Below are positions 1-9,596 of a stretch of DNA of 64,000 nucleotides, piece after piece; position 1 is the first letter of the stretch; each line of letters begins with the position of its first letter. Both the position numbers and the translations under genes were made by a program. Source of the DNA: Bernardetia sp042180575 (lineage in GTDB: Bacteria > Bacteroidota > Bacteroidia > Cytophagales > Bernardetiaceae); NCBI RefSeq assembly GCF_042180575.1, contig NZ_CP170094.1, positions 682,001-746,000 of the forward strand, in the 5' to 3' direction. The notes beneath the pieces are model-generated. The model saw only the letters and a program-made list of their open reading frames with translations. It was not told the DNA's origin and did no database searches.

Positions 1-1220
1 ATCAGTTGATTAAATAAATCATATTCTTTCATAATTGCATACTCTAAAGCCAAAATAGATTTTATTTCTAATTGAGCATACGGATATTTTTTCAGATTGA
101 CATTATTCAAAAGATTATTTAACCAACGAGAAGCCTCGTCGTATTTATCAGCATAATGACACGAAATAGCACGATACGTAATATATTCAATATACTTTGG
201 CATGTCGTCTTCATCTGCTTCATAATCAGCAAACAACATTTCATTTTCTACATACATATACGACTGTTCGCCAGCACGAATGCAACGCTCAATTTTGGTA
301 TGTAAAAACTGTGATGGATAGGTGTACCAGCTATAATTTGTCAGTAAATCGCCAATTGCTTCGTTTACATCCTCATAATATTTCTCAGCTTTGCGATATA
401 CTTTGTAATAATTGTAATACTCCAAACGCAAGAACTCAAATAATAAACGGAAATGATAATAAATTGTATCTTTTTCGTAGGTAGCAAATATTTTATTTAC
501 TTTTATCAAAATATCTTCAATTGGCTCTTCGTCATCTGTAAGTCCTTCATCGCCTTCCACAAATAACCTGTGAAAGATATTAATACAACTTTGATAGACA
601 AACAAACGATGAGATTCATACAGACGAGCCACATTTTCAATTTCGTTTTTGAGAAGTGTAAGCCCTAAACGCTCTACTTCGTCGCCTGTCATGGAATAAA
701 TTCCAAATTTTTTGAAATAATCTGATAAAATATCTTCTGCTCTATCAATAGCCAACATATAAGCTACATGTTTATTATAGAGTTGAGAATACTCATAATG
801 TTCTTGAGAATGAACATGAAGTTTTTTGAGTGCCTTATAAACTAGAGTAAGTTCGTTAGAAAGGTCATAATCTAATAATTCCTTTTCTAATTTTTTGATT
901 GTAGCAATAGAGATTGTTTTCTTTTTGGTAAAAAGAACTTCATTAATATTAGCTACTTTTTTGAGTAAATCAGTACGAGGACTTTCCATTTGCTGCAACA
1001 AATATTCCTCTATTTTTTGATTCAAGCGAGAACGTAATGTGTAATACGCATTTGTATTTACATCTAGTTCAGTCATTACTTTTCCATCTGCAAGATTTCT
1101 TTCTCGTAAGGCTTTAAGTAAAAAAGCAGATTTATCGGCATTACTGACGATTAATGAATCATATATTGCTTGGTAATCTTTTTCAGATAATTGCTTTATT
1201 ATATTTGTGAGTTTTGCCAT
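1..1220 (-). CDS. Unrecognised helical protein, C-terminus outside window
   Basis: The reading frame is open from an ATG at 1220 to the window edge, giving 406 codons without a stop; the C-terminus lies beyond base 1. It begins MAKLTNIIKQLSEKDY and has no signal peptide or membrane segment, so it is probably cytoplasmic. The chain is rich in Leu, Glu, Lys and paired Tyr residues and reads like successive amphipathic helices, as in TPR-type helical repeats, but I see no clean TPR consensus and do not recognise the family. The next gene on the same strand (SPOR lipoprotein) ends 220 bases upstream, so it is probably its own transcription unit. Function unknown. Confidence 0.7.
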   Translation of the reverse strand, partial: MAKLTNIIKQLSEKDYQAIYDSLIVSNADKSAFLLKALRERNLADGKVMTELDVNTNAYYTLRSRLNQKIEEYLLQQMESPRTDLLKKVANINEVLFTKKKTISIATIKKLEKELLDYDLSNELTLVYKALKKLHVHSQEHYEYSQLYNKHVAYMLAIDRAEDILSDYFKKFGIYSMTGDEVERLGLTLLKNEIENVARLYESHRLFVYQSCINIFHRLFVEGDEGLTDDEEPIEDILIKVNKIFATYEKDTIYYHFRLLFEFLRLEYYNYYKVYRKAEKYYEDVNEAIGDLLTNYSWYTYPSQFLHTKIERCIRAGEQSYMYVENEMLFADYEADEDDMPKYIEYITYRAISCHYADKYDEASRWLNNLLNNVNLKKYPYAQLEIKSILALEYAIMKEYDLFNQL

Positions 1221-1440
1221 AATATTTTCTTGAATGTACGTTTTTGATGTACTTCTTTTAATGTAGCTTGAAAAGTAACGCTAAAAAAGTTTGAGGAATT
1301 TTGAGTGATTAAAATGAGCCTTAATCAACTATCATATTATTTTTTACCTAAAATTAATAAAAAGTACAATTTTATAGCAACTTTTTAGTCATTTTTTTTC
1401 AAAAAAAGCAAAATTTGTACTTTGTTAATACAATTTTACC

Positions 1441-2031
1441 TTAATCTTCCTCTTTTATGTCTTGATATCTAGCTCGTAAAATAGACATGCTAATTTTATC
1501 AGGAACTAAAATTGCTTCTGGAAAATCATCTTTTATAGCTACAAGTTGTCTTTGTGCTTCCAACTGACTAATAAAATGTCCTGCTTTTATTTTAAATAAA
1601 GGCTCTTCATAAACAGATTCAGCTCGCAGCCCATGTCTAGAAAGTGTATAACTTGCTTTATTTTTTACGGCATTTGCTTTGTCGCTATCCGAACCTGTGT
1701 AAAGTTGAATACGATACCCTGGTAAAGATTTGAATTCAGAATTTTTTTCAGCCAAACGAGAAAGCATTCTATCTACGGCTTCCAAATCAGAAGTAGGAGG
1801 CGTTCCATTTGATTGTGATACATTATTCGTTTCTGTATTTTCTGTTTTATTAATTTCTTTTGTTGGAGTTTTATAGGTAGCTAAAGCTATTCTAAATGCT
1901 CCCAAATCTTCATTATATACAGAAGCAGTCGAAGATGTAGAAGGTCTAGTAGTTCCACAACTAGACAAACTTATTAGAAAAACTAATGAGAATGATAGTA
2001 ATAAGAAACGGTATTTTATAATTTTGTTCAC
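1441..2031 (-). CDS. SPOR-domain lipoprotein
   Basis: A 196-residue envelope protein. A signal peptide ends in a lipobox (LSSC, lipidated Cys25), followed by a Ser/Thr/Asn-rich low-complexity linker to about residue 95. The C-terminal 80 residues (from GYRIQLYTGSD to EAILVPDKI) match the SPOR fold: a YRIQLYTG first strand, a helix rich in Ala/Lys, and a KIKAGHF strand followed by an Ala/Gln-rich helix. SPOR domains bind denuded peptidoglycan glycan strands at septa, so the protein probably sits in the periplasm anchored to a membrane and touches the wall. It is separated by 119 bases from the PfkB kinase gene upstream on the same strand, and co-transcription is possible. Confidence 0.8.
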   Translation of the reverse strand: MNKIIKYRFLLLSFSLVFLISLSSCGTTRPSTSSTASVYNEDLGAFRIALATYKTPTKEINKTENTETNNVSQSNGTPPTSDLEAVDRMLSRLAEKNSEFKSLPGYRIQLYTGSDSDKANAVKNKASYTLSRHGLRAESVYEEPLFKIKAGHFISQLEAQRQLVAIKDDFPEAILVPDKISMSILRARYQDIKEED

Positions 2032-2150
2032 TAATTTTATACTTTTATTAAAAGACTTAAAATTTATATTTACTTTTTTTTACAAAAATAATAAATCAAA
2101 TCTCTCTATTAAGAGAAATTTGATTTACCAAATTAACTTTTTAGTTTTTA

Positions 2151-3080
2151 TTAAACAAATACAGTTCCTATTAAATCAGCAAATTTTCGTTCACGCTGTG
2201 CAATTTCTTTTGAAGAAAGATTTTCCAAACGCTCTGTTCCAAACTTTTCTACACAAAAAGAAGCCATTGCCGAACCTTTGACTACTGCTTTTGACATGGT
2301 TTGGAAATCAATAGTTCCTTGCTGTGCCATATAACCAATAAAACCTGCTGCAAAAGTATCTCCTGCACCAGTTGGGTCAAATACTTCTTCTAATGGAAGA
2401 GCTGGAGCATAATAAATTTTATCATCCTCTTTATTTAACTCAAAAAGAAGTGCGCCATGTTCTCCTTTTTTGATGATTACATACTTAGGTCCCATTGCAT
2501 GAATCTTACGAGCAGCCTTTACAAGAGAATATTCTCCTGATAATTGTCTTGCTTCTTCATCATTAATAGAAACAACATCAACTAATTTCAATGTTTTTTT
2601 CAATTCTTCCAAAGCTACATCCATCCAAAAGTTCATAGTATCCATAACAATAAGTTTCGGACGTTTTTTCAATCTTTCGATAACTGTACGCTGAACTTGT
2701 GGCGCAAGATTACCAAGCATTAAATATTCGCAATCTTGATACGATTCTGGAATGATTGGGTCAAAGTTTTCTAAAACATTCAATTCTGTGATAAGTGTAT
2801 CTCTAGAATTCATGTCATTATTGTATTTTCCTTTCCAAAAAAATGATTTCTCATCTTCTTTGATTTGTAGTCCTTCGGTATTTACGCCATGCGACTCTAA
2901 CATTTTGATTTTGTCTTTTGGGAAATCGCCACCCACTACGGCTACCAAATTTACAGGTTTGGTAAAATAAGAAGCGCAAAGGCTAATAAAAGTGGCTGCA
3001 CCACCAATAATTTTGTCTGTACTACCAAAAGGTGTTTCGATGGCATCAAAGGCAACCGAACCGACTACTAATAAACTCAT
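2151..3080 (-). CDS. PfkB/ribokinase-family carbohydrate kinase
   Basis: A 309-residue cytoplasmic kinase of the PfkB (ribokinase) fold. The N-terminus shows the family start MSLLVVGSVAFDAIETPFG and the Gly-Gly substrate loop (IIGGAATFISL). The C-terminal signature DPTGAGDTFAAGF near residue 240 carries the anion hole and the catalytic Asp of GAGD. The family phosphorylates sugars or nucleosides with ATP; the substrate cannot be told from sequence. Length is usual for the family. The upstream 400-base spacer separates it from a divergent lipoprotein gene, so this gene has its own promoter region. Confidence 0.88.
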   Translation of the reverse strand: MSLLVVGSVAFDAIETPFGSTDKIIGGAATFISLCASYFTKPVNLVAVVGGDFPKDKIKMLESHGVNTEGLQIKEDEKSFFWKGKYNNDMNSRDTLITELNVLENFDPIIPESYQDCEYLMLGNLAPQVQRTVIERLKKRPKLIVMDTMNFWMDVALEELKKTLKLVDVVSINDEEARQLSGEYSLVKAARKIHAMGPKYVIIKKGEHGALLFELNKEDDKIYYAPALPLEEVFDPTGAGDTFAAGFIGYMAQQGTIDFQTMSKAVVKGSAMASFCVEKFGTERLENLSSKEIAQRERKFADLIGTVFV

Positions 3081-3482
3081 ATATACAAATTGTGAAGTAT
3101 GAAGTAAGAAATAAGAAGTAACTACTGAATGAAAATTGATTAAATTACTTCGTAATTCTATTACTTAATTATTTCTAAAAAATTAAAATACAAATTTACA
3201 AATAAATTTAGACCTGCAAAAGTAAGGCAGTCAATTTAGAAGTAAAACCAAACTGTAATACACTTATTAAATTACAAATCATTTGTTTTGAAAGTATCAA
3301 CGGCTCTCACTTGCACCTTGCAAGACAGAGCAGGAAGACAATTTTTATAATCTTGTAAACTCTAAAATGAAGAAGATATGGAAAATTGATATGTGATTAG
3401 TATTTTGTGTTCTCTTGATTTTGATATGAATTACTTAGATTTGTAAGTATATATTTGTAGTTATTAATTATAATATTGAAAC
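3081..3482. other. Intergenic spacer between divergent genes
   Basis: About 400 AT-rich bases between the divergent PfkB kinase and lipoprotein genes. It holds TAnnTTTG-like boxes on both strands: TATATTTG at 3450-3457 facing the lipoprotein gene, and on the minus strand matches read from 3191-3198 and 3217-3224 facing the kinase. None has a -33 TTTG at ideal spacing, so they are weak calls. I see no RNA gene or small coding frame. Confidence 0.4.
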
Positions 3483-4436
3483 ATGTTTAATAAAGCACCT
3501 CATAGAAAAAATTTAATAATAAAAATCATTCCTTTATTATTATTGTTATTTATTTTCTTTTCTTGTTCAAAACCTAAATCAGAAAAACATGAAGAACTAA
3601 CTGATTTTTTACCTCAGAGTGAAGTAGAAAAAATAGCTGAAAAAATTGAAAAACTCCTTCAAAACAAAAAAGGAACACAAGTTTATTCATTATTTGATGG
3701 CAAGGAGTTTTATGAACGTTTATCCATTGATTCTCGTCAGAATCCACAAGTTAGGGTAAAAGAAGTTTCAAGAATTGCAGAAGATAATTTTGTCAAGAAT
3801 ATGTCAAACTCTTTAGATATTGCAAGTGATTCTTTACAAATCTATTTTATAGAAGCAAAACAACAGCAAGGTAATTACCTTCCTCTTTCATTTGTTTGGA
3901 ATGATACTGCTGGGTTGAACTTCTTTGATTTATTTTTAACACGAAATGACAACGGAAAAATAGTCATTTGTGATTATTTAATTTATATGTCTGGTGAATT
4001 GGCAAGTGTATCTCTAGATAAATTTATTTCTAATCGTGCAAAATATGGTGATGATGTAAATTCTAAATTAGGAAAGGCGTTAATCAAACTCACTGAAATT
4101 AGTAAATTATCAGCTTTACAGAACTATGAAGAGGCATATTCTATATACCAATCAATTCCATTACCGTTTAACCAAGAAACGGCTTTTCTAATGAAAAAAT
4201 TGAATATTGTAAAAAATTTTTCCATGCCATTATATATCCAAACATTAGAAGAGCTTATTAAAACTGAAGCCTGTAAAGAATGTAAATCACTATATAAATT
4301 TTATATTGCTGTTGCAGAAGAAGATCAAAACAAACAGCGTCTTTATTGGAATGAACTTAAAAGTAATTATAAAAATAAAAAGAAATTAGAGGTAATAGAA
4401 AAAGCTATTTTTCTTCACTTGAAAAATAATCCTTAG
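3483..4436 (+). CDS. Unrecognised lipoprotein
   Basis: A 317-residue predicted lipoprotein: basic N-terminus, hydrophobic stretch of Ile/Leu, and a lipobox FFSC with Cys28. The mature part is charged and mostly helical, with no repeat or catalytic motif I can name. A later segment contains a close Cys pair (TEACKECKSL, near residue 262), which could form a disulfide in the periplasm. The gene overlaps the 3' end of the convergent helicase gene by 32 bases (4405-4436), so the two transcripts would be antisense at their tails. Probable cell-envelope protein of unknown role. Confidence 0.7.
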   Translation: MFNKAPHRKNLIIKIIPLLLLLFIFFSCSKPKSEKHEELTDFLPQSEVEKIAEKIEKLLQNKKGTQVYSLFDGKEFYERLSIDSRQNPQVRVKEVSRIAEDNFVKNMSNSLDIASDSLQIYFIEAKQQQGNYLPLSFVWNDTAGLNFFDLFLTRNDNGKIVICDYLIYMSGELASVSLDKFISNRAKYGDDVNSKLGKALIKLTEISKLSALQNYEEAYSIYQSIPLPFNQETAFLMKKLNIVKNFSMPLYIQTLEELIKTEACKECKSLYKFYIAVAEEDQNKQRLYWNELKSNYKNKKKLEVIEKAIFLHLKNNP

Positions 4437-7400
4437 ACCAAAAAAACTTCACTTTCCAACCTTTTTTCTCTAAAAGCATAGGCAAATAAACGTGAAATTC
4501 TTTAGCAGAATAAGAAGCAAAATAACGTTCGTCATCTGTGTAAACGGCTGCTAGTATTTCCTTGTTTTCATTTGAAAGCATAACTAAATCCATCACCGAA
4601 AAAGTATTTTGAGAAAATTCTATTTCTGAATTTTCATTATTTGAAATAATTGTACTTTTTAGATTTGAAAAATAATTATTTTGCATCAAATTATTTTCTG
4701 TTGCTTGTGTTTCACGAGCGACAGTTGAATTATCATTCTCAAAATTGATTTGATGCCAGCTTTTCCCTTCTGAAATCGAATGAACAAAGGATAAGTATTT
4801 TTTCAAAAGTTGTGCACCCAAGCTATGCGTTTCCAAAACAGGTAACTGATGAGGAAAAATACTACTTACCACAAAAATCTTTTCCCTAGCTCTGCTAATT
4901 GCTACATTCAAACGATTTTCGCCTCCTTGCTGACTTAAAGAACCAAAACTTAAACGAAATTTCCCACTCATGTTTGGCGCATAACCCACAGAAAAAATAA
5001 TTAAATCTCGCTCATCGCCCTGTACATTTTCTATATTTTTGATAAATAAATCTTCTGGAATAGTTTCCAAATTCTCCTCTAATAAATCACGAATTAGATT
5101 TTGCTGTTTTGCATTGAATGTAATTATTCCAATAGATTTTTTACTCGTTTTTTCGTCTTTGAGTAATTTATTAACTAACTCTACTACTTTTTGCGCTTCT
5201 TCTTGATTTTGGTTTTGATACCACGTTCCGTTTACTTTTAGATATTCTATTGGTGTAGAATCTTTATATTCTTCCATCATCTTCAAATCTGGTACAACTT
5301 TCAAACGATTTCCATAAAAATGATAATTCGAAAAGGCTATCAGTTCAGCAAAACGACTGCGATAATGTCCATTCAATTCAAAAGAAGGAAGATAATTTTT
5401 ACCCAAATCCAAAAGCGAATCTACCTCTAAAGCAAGTGTGGGACTTTCATTGATTTCATCATCTAAATCATTAAAATTTAGTACTTCTGAATCTAACTTA
5501 TCCAAATCTTCTTCCCAACGAGGTTGATACAAATCGTGTGGAGGAAGCTGTTTTTCATCACCAGCAATAATACTTTGTTTGCCACGATAAAGCGCAGGAA
5601 TTCCCTTTTCAGCAAAACATTGAGAAGCCTCATCAAAAATCACTAAATCAAAGTTTTGAACGAGTGGAAAAATAGCAGAAACCGTTTCAGGAGAAGCCAA
5701 CCAACAGGGTAAAAGTCCAAAAATTTCATCAGAAAAATTAGATAAAAGTTTGCGTAATGCCCAAATACTGCGTTTTTTCTTTACTTGATGTTCCAAATCT
5801 CGGTAGGTTGTTCGGTTGCCCAAACGATTAAACTCTATGTCTTTATACGTTTTTTCTTTTACTTTTAAGCGCAAAATATCGGCACTAATTTGCTGTTTTT
5901 GAGTAACCAAACTCTTTAAACGCTCTTCATTTTCTTTCCAATTTTGAGAACCTACCGTTTTCAAAACTGGAAAGCGTTTTTCTAATTCATTTATCCAACT
6001 AATTTGAATGGAATTATCAAATAAATCTAAAACTTCAACTTCACTAAATTGATTATTTTCATTTTCAGAAAAATAATTTTTTAACTCTTCAATCGTCTTT
6101 AGTTCTGCTTCTGAAAATTTACTTTTTAGCGTGTCTAATTCTACCAATTTATCAAAATCAGATTGAATAGTAGATTTTATTTCATCTATTTCTTTACTTT
6201 GATTTTCAGATTTATTTTCATTTAAAAGCAACTCAATTTGATTATTTGTTAAATAATTTTGCCATTTTTTTTCCTCTGTATCAATTTCTGTCAGAATGTT
6301 TACAAACTCCTCCAAAAACAAATTCAAATCTTGATGCGTAATATGTTTGTCTAAAAAAATACGGCTGTATTCTATAAGTTCTACCAAAAGAAGTTTCAAA
6401 TCTAAGGCTTTTCGATGGGTAGAAAACCAATTTTTAAGCTCATTTTTTTTAAGTCCGATTGATTTTGGAGGTTCAGAAACCCATTCTACTGCCTGCATAG
6501 CAATCATTTTGAGTTCGAAACGATTACGTTTTGATATTTTTTTTAGAAGAAAATCTATATCTTTTATTGTATCTTTTCGTTTGTATTTCTCTAAAAACTC
6601 TTTTGTAAATTTCTCGGCTTTTGGTGCAGCCATTCGTTTCCACACTTTTCTAAAAAAAGACTGTTTTTGTTTTTTGTATTCTTCTAATAAGAATTTAGCT
6701 TCTTTGAGAGTTCTGTGTTCTAAAAATTTTTCCATTCCTCCAAAATGAAAATAACTCAACAAATCTTTTTCTTTTTCTGAAAGCCATTTTTTTTCTGCAT
6801 TTGCAAATGAAGCAGCTATATTTTCTTTTTGAGAAATTTCTATATATTCATTAATCCACTCAGGTTGTTCGAATTCATAAAAACGACTTTCCTTAAAAAT
6901 TTGCCATAAATTATCGTCTTTGAGTTCTTTGACAGCTTGTTTCCATTGAGGAACTTTTTCACTCCATTTTTTAGCTTGGTTGTATGAAATTGTTTTACCT
7001 AAAAGTGTAGAAAGTTTTGATTCACTACCTTTTTTGAAAGTTGGAATGTCTGTAAAAAGCGATAGAATTTCCTTTTTATTTTCTTCTGTAAAACCTGCAA
7101 AACTTTGTCTTTCTGATAAAATATAAGTTGGATTATCATAATTATTTTGAAGACGAATATATGTTTTTAAGTTTTTTCTAAACTTTATAATCCCTCGTTG
7201 ATGGCGAAGTCTCAACGACGGTTCAATGTCAATATTAGAATCAAATTCATCATCAAAATAAAAATCAGAAACGTGTGATAATTCAATATTTTCTTTCTTT
7301 AAATCAGCATTTAGATATAATTCTTTGATTGATTTTCCTGCAATTTTTTCATCAAAAAAAGCTGTTCTGTACTTTTCAAATTCGTTGGTAAGGCTATCAA

Positions 7401-8697
7401 TTTCTCTACTAATTTTCAGAAAATTACGTTCCAAATGAATTGCATTGAGCGTTTTATTTTGCTTTTCGTAGCTTTCTAAATTCTGAATATGATTTGCTAT
7501 TTGCTCATAAATGTTTTTTCTATCCTGTTTAAAATCGTGAACAAGGGCAATAAAATCTGAAATTTCTATTTCTTTCAAACGATTCTGAACTACATCTAAA
7601 GCTGCTCTTTTCTGACAAACAACTAAAACTTTTTTTCCTTGCGCCACAAAATCACTAACTAAGTTACAAATCAGTTGAGATTTTCCAGTTCCAGGAGGTC
7701 CTTGTACGACAAACGAATTATTATTTTTGACAGCCTTCAAAACCTGTTCTTGTGAAGCATCAAGGGCAAAAGGCGCAAAAATTTCTTCTTCTGAAATGTA
7801 TTTTTCTACTGAATTATTTTTTAAAATCTCATCTTGATATTCAGTTCCTTTAAACTTTTCAAAATCATTAAATTTATCAAAATCTCCGTGAAAAAAATCT
7901 TCTAATTGAGGTGTTTTTTCATTATTTATCAGTTTTTCATAATCTTGATACAAATACGAACCAGCTTGAGGGAAAATTCCCAAAACGGCTTGAGAAATCA
8001 ATTTTAATTTTCCTGTTTCGAAAAGATTTGTAGCATCTTGTTTGGTTTGAGAGAAAAAAGGAAGGAGTTTTTGAGCAAACGTTTCTTGATTAAAATTAAT
8101 TTCTAGCTGACTTTTTTCTAAATAATTATATAACTCTGTCAGAAATTCTAAGGAATCTTTCGGAAAATCTTCAAAGTTTTCCTCTAAAAAAGAATCTGAA
8201 ATTTCAGTTTCATTAAAATGAGAATACGCCAGTAAAAGGGCTTTATTAAAACTAACTCCTGCATCAGTTCGCTGCGTAATTTGCCATTTCCTGTTTTTAA
8301 TTTCCAAGGTTACAGGAAAAAACAAAAGTGGACAACGCACAACTGTATCATCAAATAACTTTCCTTCCACAAACGGAAAACCGACATACAAATCGAATGC
8401 TCCACTTTCTTCAAAAATAGAAGTTGTCTTTCGCTCAATTCCCTTTAATTGTCGGCTGATTTGATTGGTTTTAGAATCTCTAGCATCTGAAAGACTACAA
8501 ATTGGAATATTTTTTTTATTTGATAACAAACTTTCAACAACTGAAAAGGCAGATTTATTTTTATCCAGTAAAAAATCAAGTTCATTTATATCTAAAAATG
8601 AATTCTTATAGATTTTAGGAAGCCAAAGCGAACGGTTTTTACCCGAAAGATTGGTCAGTCTGCGTTGATAGATTTCTAAAAGTTTGTGTTTTTGCAT
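4405..8697 (-). CDS. Large SF1 superfamily helicase (AAA_11/AAA_12, DUF4011-like)
   Basis: A 1430-residue cytoplasmic protein. The N-terminal 300 residues resemble the DUF4011-type leader of large bacterial SF1 helicases (LTNLSGKNRSL, then a block predicted to hold beta strands). Walker A GPPGTGKS sits near residue 330, and a long insert rich in Lys/Glu helices, probably coiled coil, fills about 400-960. Walker B DEAS (near 1020), GDEKQLPP, and the C-terminal motor motifs GHYRSRF, VQGDERDLI and LNVAISRARE follow. The last 90 residues may be a small nuclease-like or DNA-binding tail, but I see no clear catalytic set. Related proteins occur in DNA repair and in anti-phage loci. A PIN toxin-antitoxin pair lies upstream, 105 bases away. 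Confidence 0.85.
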   Translation of the reverse strand: MQKHKLLEIYQRRLTNLSGKNRSLWLPKIYKNSFLDINELDFLLDKNKSAFSVVESLLSNKKNIPICSLSDARDSKTNQISRQLKGIERKTTSIFEESGAFDLYVGFPFVEGKLFDDTVVRCPLLFFPVTLEIKNRKWQITQRTDAGVSFNKALLLAYSHFNETEISDSFLEENFEDFPKDSLEFLTELYNYLEKSQLEINFNQETFAQKLLPFFSQTKQDATNLFETGKLKLISQAVLGIFPQAGSYLYQDYEKLINNEKTPQLEDFFHGDFDKFNDFEKFKGTEYQDEILKNNSVEKYISEEEIFAPFALDASQEQVLKAVKNNNSFVVQGPPGTGKSQLICNLVSDFVAQGKKVLVVCQKRAALDVVQNRLKEIEISDFIALVHDFKQDRKNIYEQIANHIQNLESYEKQNKTLNAIHLERNFLKISREIDSLTNEFEKYRTAFFDEKIAGKSIKELYLNADLKKENIELSHVSDFYFDDEFDSNIDIEPSLRLRHQRGIIKFRKNLKTYIRLQNNYDNPTYILSERQSFAGFTEENKKEILSLFTDIPTFKKGSESKLSTLLGKTISYNQAKKWSEKVPQWKQAVKELKDDNLWQIFKESRFYEFEQPEWINEYIEISQKENIAASFANAEKKWLSEKEKDLLSYFHFGGMEKFLEHRTLKEAKFLLEEYKKQKQSFFRKVWKRMAAPKAEKFTKEFLEKYKRKDTIKDIDFLLKKISKRNRFELKMIAMQAVEWVSEPPKSIGLKKNELKNWFSTHRKALDLKLLLVELIEYSRIFLDKHITHQDLNLFLEEFVNILTEIDTEEKKWQNYLTNNQIELLLNENKSENQSKEIDEIKSTIQSDFDKLVELDTLKSKFSEAELKTIEELKNYFSENENNQFSEVEVLDLFDNSIQISWINELEKRFPVLKTVGSQNWKENEERLKSLVTQKQQISADILRLKVKEKTYKDIEFNRLGNRTTYRDLEHQVKKKRSIWALRKLLSNFSDEIFGLLPCWLASPETVSAIFPLVQNFDLVIFDEASQCFAEKGIPALYRGKQSIIAGDEKQLPPHDLYQPRWEEDLDKLDSEVLNFNDLDDEINESPTLALEVDSLLDLGKNYLPSFELNGHYRSRFAELIAFSNYHFYGNRLKVVPDLKMMEEYKDSTPIEYLKVNGTWYQNQNQEEAQKVVELVNKLLKDEKTSKKSIGIITFNAKQQNLIRDLLEENLETIPEDLFIKNIENVQGDERDLIIFSVGYAPNMSGKFRLSFGSLSQQGGENRLNVAISRAREKIFVVSSIFPHQLPVLETHSLGAQLLKKYLSFVHSISEGKSWHQINFENDNSTVARETQATENNLMQNNYFSNLKSTIISNNENSEIEFSQNTFSVMDLVMLSNENKEILAAVYTDDERYFASYSAKEFHVYLPMLLEKKGWKVKFFWSKDYFSSEEK

Positions 8698-8706
8698 AGT
8701 TTTTAT

Positions 8707-8733
8707 GTCGTTGGTGGGACACCAACAACGGCA
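8707..8733. repeat. 27-bp palindromic repeat, copy 1
   Basis: A 27-base unit starting GTCGTTGGTG and ending ACAACGGCA, containing the short palindrome TTGGTG-gga-CACCAA. A near copy (two differences) lies at 50329-50355. This one sits about ten bases upstream of the helicase start codon, in its leader. Confidence 0.6.
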
Positions 8734-8802
8734 AGGTGGAGAGACATCAAAAACGGTAAATTGTAGATAAAAGCTTTTCTTTTTACATAATAAACATACT
8801 TT

Positions 8803-9171
8803 TTATATTAGTTCTTCATCATAAAAAGGAAAATTTCCATCTTCGCTCATTAAAAGTAGATTTTCTGAAATAGCTTGACTAATGATAACTCTATCAAAAG
8901 GGTCTTTATGATGAAAAGGTAGCTTTTGTAAAACTTCTAAATGAGGGATAGTTATGTCTAACAAAATAACCTCCTTTGGAATCATTTTATTCAAAGGAAT
9001 ATATACCTCTAATTTACCCAAGCTATTTTTGAGAGCTATTTCCCACAAACTAACTATACTGATATATTTTTTGTGAGTTGCATTTTCTATAAAAGCACTT
9101 TTTTCTTTGCTAAGTCTAGAATTATTTGTCAAATGCCAAATCAAAATATGTGTATCTAAAAGTATTTCCAT
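8803..9171 (-). CDS. vapC: PIN-domain toxin of a VapBC-type pair
   Basis: A 122-residue PIN-domain protein of the DTHILIW subgroup. The expected acidic residues of the metal site are visible: Asp6 in LLDTHILIW, Glu44 in SLWEIALK, Asp93 in the DPFDR motif and Asp111 in MSEDGNF. PIN toxins are Mg-dependent endoribonucleases that cut tRNA, rRNA or mRNA and are held inactive by the cognate antitoxin. The start codon overlaps the antitoxin stop by one base (TAATG), the usual sign of translational coupling in such pairs. All key residues are present, so it is probably active; the RNA target is unknown. Confidence 0.85.
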   Translation of the reverse strand: MEILLDTHILIWHLTNNSRLSKEKSAFIENATHKKYISIVSLWEIALKNSLGKLEVYIPLNKMIPKEVILLDITIPHLEVLQKLPFHHKDPFDRVIISQAISENLLLMSEDGNFPFYDEELI

Positions 9172-9434
9172 TACATATAATCTTTAAAATCTTCTAAAGG
9201 AGCATCAAAATCATCACTCATATTTCGTATTACATTTTTTCCAGACCCTCTTTTTATTGACAAATGAGGAATTTTTTTATCTGTTTGGTTTTCTGTACTC
9301 ACAAAAAGTTGATAACTACGTTGCAGTTTTTTTATGAACTCTTCATCTTTTAATAAGCTAATTTTTTCTTGTAGTTCACTGATAGTTTGCTTTAAGGCTA
9401 GATATTCTTCTTCTGGAATGGTTATATTTTTCAT
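9171..9434 (-). CDS. vapB: Antitoxin partner of the PIN toxin
   Basis: An 87-residue protein directly upstream of, and coupled to, the PIN toxin gene. The N-terminal half (MKNITIPEEEYLALKQ followed by an ELQEKISLL heptad-like helix) would form a dimerising, DNA-contacting part. The acidic C-terminus (MSDDFDAPLEDFKDYM) is the typical segment that plugs a PIN active site, and the pattern is that of DUF2281-like antitoxins. It probably represses its own promoter, as is usual for the class, but no operator could be identified by eye. The subfamily assignment is less sure than the role. Confidence 0.75.
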   Translation of the reverse strand: MKNITIPEEEYLALKQTISELQEKISLLKDEEFIKKLQRSYQLFVSTENQTDKKIPHLSIKRGSGKNVIRNMSDDFDAPLEDFKDYM

Positions 9435-9499
9435 CGTTTTTTAGTTTAGTTTTCAAAAAAAGTAGTTGTAAAAATAACGCATATTTTTTGAGTAAAGTT

Positions 9500-9580
9500 T
9501 TATTTCTTTAAATCTTCAAAATTAAAATGTCTAACTTTTCCTATTTCAAGTTCATTTTTTTCTAAAGGTTGAAACTTCAC
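9500..9580 (-). CDS. Possible 26-codon small ORF after gldA
   Basis: A GTG-started frame of 26 codons (VKFQPLEKNELEIGKVRH... ending EDLKK) begins 16 bases after the gldA stop on the same strand. Composition looks protein-like, but there is no ribosome-binding site and no recognised homology. It may be a real small peptide, the tail of a decayed gene, or chance. Confidence 0.2.
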   Translation of the reverse strand: MKFQPLEKNELEIGKVRHFNFEDLKK

Positions 9581-9596
9581 TGTTAATAAGGATTTT

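Noticed and set aside
197..484. A 95-codon plus-strand frame at the left edge
   Set aside because: It lies antisense inside the continuous minus-strand gene 1-1220 and has a His/Cys-rich composition unlike a protein.
6347..6748. A 133-codon plus-strand frame
   Set aside because: Entirely antisense to the helicase gene, Ser/Phe/Lys-rich composition as expected for a shadow frame of AT-rich coding DNA.
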